12,814 bases of DNA, from assembly GCA_025450975.1 (NCBI GenBank), contig JANWLI010000100.1, forward strand, positions 1 to 12,814, in the 5' to 3' direction. Position numbers and translations under genes: made by a program. The notes beneath the pieces are model-generated. The model had not been told where the DNA came from. It worked only from the letters and a program-made list of their open reading frames with translations, and ran no database searches. Below are positions 10,842 to 12,814 of this stretch, one piece after another. The stretch comes from Candidatus Kapaibacterium sp. GTDB taxonomy: Bacteria; Bacteroidota; Ignavibacteria; Palsa-1295. Position 1 is the stretch's first letter; every line of letters starts with the position of its first letter.

Positions 10842-12814
10842 ATGACGTTACATTTGATGCCTGGTGAAATGACCCAAACCGCTGCGAATCAAAGCACTCT
10901 CGCATCTATCTTTGCACCGCAGAGTGTAGCCATCATCGGCGCGAGCAATAAAGGGGGGAGCGTCGGCAATACGGTCCTCCGAAACCTCATAGCAAGTTCG
11001 TACGCAGGCAAGATCTATCCGGTCAACCCGCATCATAAGCAATTATTCGGCGCACAGGTGTACCCAACATTAGCAAGCATTGATGACACCATCGATCTTG
11101 CTCTCGTCATCACTCCTGCTGCAACTGTGCCGAGGGTCATGGAGGAGTGCATCGAAGCGAATGTCAAGAGTGCTGTAATTATCTCTGCAGGATTCAGGGA
11201 GGTCGGCGCATCCGGTGCCCTCCTTGAAGATGAGATCCTTCAACAGATTCGGAAGACCGATATGCGGGTCATCGGTCCCAATTGTTTCGGCGTCATGAAC
11301 CCGCGCATCGGATTCAACGCTACATTTTCCGCAGCGATACCACGACCTGGGAATGTGGGATTCATCACGCAATCAGGCGCACTCGGTTCTGCGATCGTGG
11401 ATAAGAGCATTAAAGAGCATCTCGGCTTCAGTTTATTTGCCTCGATCGGCTCGATGATCGACGTAGACTGGAGCGATCTGCTCTCCTACTTTGCAGACGA
11501 TCCCAATACAGAAAGTATCATACTCTATATGGAGTCGATCGGTAATGCGTCTGCATTTATTGAAGTAGCAAGTCAGGTCACGCAAAAAAAACCGGTTATT
11601 GTTATCAAGCCCGGACGGACCCAGGCCGGCGCACGAGCAGCTTCTTCGCATACCGGAGCTTTGATAGGCAGCGATCAGGTGTACGATGCTGCGTTTCGAA
11701 AAGCCGGTGTGATTCGCGTGAATGAGATGGGAGATCTCTTCTCGTTATCTGAATTATTTGCCAAGCAACCGCGACCGAAAGGCCCGCGACTCACCATCCT
11801 TACGAATGCCGGAGGACCCGGAGTTCTTGCAACCGATGAACTCATGCTCGGAGGTGGCAAAACGGCAGAGATCTCGGCAACAACTTATCATCAGCTCAAC
11901 GAAGTACTCCCTGCTGCCTGGAGCAAAGGAAATCCGATCGATCTCTTAGGCGATGCTGATCCGGAACGCTATGCCAGTGCGCTGCAAATTCTCACTGCCG
12001 ATCCTGAGACAGATGGCTTTCTCATTATACTCGCACCGCAGGCCATGACGTCTCCCACACAGATCGCGCGCGAGGTTACCCCCTATGCAAAATTTACCGG
12101 AAAGCCGATCCTCACAAGTTGGATCGGCGGCGACGCGGTTGAGGAAGGGATCAATCATCTCAATAGTGCAGGCATTCCGACCTTCGAATATCCGGAAACC
12201 GCTGCGAAGATGTTTAATTATATGTGGCGCTATTCCGCATATGTAGAAGCTCATCGCTCCGACGTGCATAGCACAGAACCGAAGGACCTGCACACGGTCG
12301 AAATTGCTAATATGCTGCTCTCTTCTATTAGCAAGACAGGCCGCAAGCTCCTGACCGAGTATGAGTCAAAGCAACTACTGGCGATCTATGGAATTCCGAC
12401 TGTCAAAACGTGTCTCGCGCAAAATGAAGATGCTGCGGTAACACTTGCGGACAATATAGGCTATCCGGTAGTCCTCAAACTCCACTCACTGACCATCACG
12501 CATAAATCGGACGTCGGTGGTGTAAAGTTAAACTTATCCAACCCCGATGATGTGCGCGCAGCCTTCAGAAGTATCAAGGAAGCCAGACAAGAATCCGATT
12601 TCCTGGGAGTGACCGTACAGCCGATGGTTAAGCTCGACGGCTACGAGTTGATCGTCGGCTCGTATACCGACGCCCAGTTCGGGCCGGTCATCCTCTTCGG
12701 TAAGGGAGGAACGTTGGTTGAACTCTATAAGGATCAAGCCCTGGCGTTGCCACCACTGTCCTCGAAATCCGTGGAAGAGTTACTCGGACAAACAATTATC
12801 TACAAAGCGCTGAA
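10842..12814 (+). CDS. NDP-forming acetyl/acyl-CoA synthetase, fused alpha-beta (partial at 3' end)
   Basis: 657 codons are visible with no stop. The alpha part comes first: a CoA-binding Rossmann domain (about 18-150, SIFAPQSVAIIGASNKGGSVG), then succinyl-CoA-ligase-like domains with GPNCFGVMNP, TQSGALGSA and the phosphohistidine motif ASSHTGALIGS (H270). A linker leads to the beta part, an ATP-grasp domain from about 500, with LTEYESKQLLAIYGIP, GYPVVLKLHS, the second His of the relay in THKSDVGGV (H554) and VTVQPMV. The family catalyses acyl-CoA + ADP (or GDP) + phosphate to acid + ATP (GTP) + CoA, reversibly, in the cytoplasm. Some homologues add a C-terminal GNAT domain and acetylate proteins; that region is beyond the window. 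ATG 10842 is used; 10857 and 10869 are alternatives, and none has a well-placed Shine-Dalgarno. Confidence 0.93.
   Translation, partial: MTLHLMPGEMTQTAANQSTLASIFAPQSVAIIGASNKGGSVGNTVLRNLIASSYAGKIYPVNPHHKQLFGAQVYPTLASIDDTIDLALVITPAATVPRVMEECIEANVKSAVIISAGFREVGASGALLEDEILQQIRKTDMRVIGPNCFGVMNPRIGFNATFSAAIPRPGNVGFITQSGALGSAIVDKSIKEHLGFSLFASIGSMIDVDWSDLLSYFADDPNTESIILYMESIGNASAFIEVASQVTQKKPVIVIKPGRTQAGARAASSHTGALIGSDQVYDAAFRKAGVIRVNEMGDLFSLSELFAKQPRPKGPRLTILTNAGGPGVLATDELMLGGGKTAEISATTYHQLNEVLPAAWSKGNPIDLLGDADPERYASALQILTADPETDGFLIILAPQAMTSPTQIAREVTPYAKFTGKPILTSWIGGDAVEEGINHLNSAGIPTFEYPETAAKMFNYMWRYSAYVEAHRSDVHSTEPKDLHTVEIANMLLSSISKTGRKLLTEYESKQLLAIYGIPTVKTCLAQNEDAAVTLADNIGYPVVLKLHSLTITHKSDVGGVKLNLSNPDDVRAAFRSIKEARQESDFLGVTVQPMVKLDGYELIVGSYTDAQFGPVILFGKGGTLVELYKDQALALPPLSSKSVEELLGQTIIYKAL

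Overview
The window (about 50% GC, compact, Gram-negative in character) reads as a chromosomal stress, low-energy and envelope locus. No phage, transposase, CRISPR or complete RNA gene was seen. Most start codons lack a clear Shine-Dalgarno, with hsp20 a conspicuous exception. Together with the protein types this suggests the Bacteroidota/Chlorobi (FCB) group or a relative, but that placement is low confidence.

Layout: (1) 1-1195, minus strand, the N-terminal part of a soluble multi-HAMP sensor kinase with near-identical 276-bp repeats, running off the left edge. (2) 1473-2150, minus strand, a dienelactone-hydrolase-like alpha/beta protein that appears to lack its catalytic Ser and His. (3) 2521-2979, plus strand, an Hsp20 small heat shock protein, followed by a structured segment and a doubtful 84-codon ORF. 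(4) 3355-3882, minus strand, a small exported protein that is probably an outer-membrane beta barrel. (5) 4117-8031, plus strand, a tight three-gene run: PEP synthase, SDR oxidoreductase, exported L,D-transpeptidase. (6) 8048-10612, minus strand, a P-type cation ATPase converging on that run with a 16-bp gap. (7) 10842 to the right edge, plus strand, a fused-subunit NDP-forming acyl-CoA (acetyl-CoA) synthetase.

The main observation concerns the promoters. Five transcription units (hsp20, the barrel gene, ppsA-SDR-ldt, the ATPase and the acyl-CoA synthetase) each carry a sigma-54-like -24/-12 element, G/T-G-N10-GC in extended TGGCAC-N5-TTGC context, 31 to 44 bases before the start codon. Four of these sit in two divergent pairs about 130-145 bp apart, which would allow one activator site to serve both directions.

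Functionally, Hsp20 protects proteins. The NDP-forming synthetase can make ATP from acyl-CoA, PEP synthase recovers PEP from pyruvate, and the P-type ATPase, barrel and L,D-transpeptidase act on ion balance and the envelope. The gene types resemble the mycobacterial DosR dormancy set (HspX, CtpF, a DLH-containing protein), here apparently under sigma-54 control. That parallel is inference.
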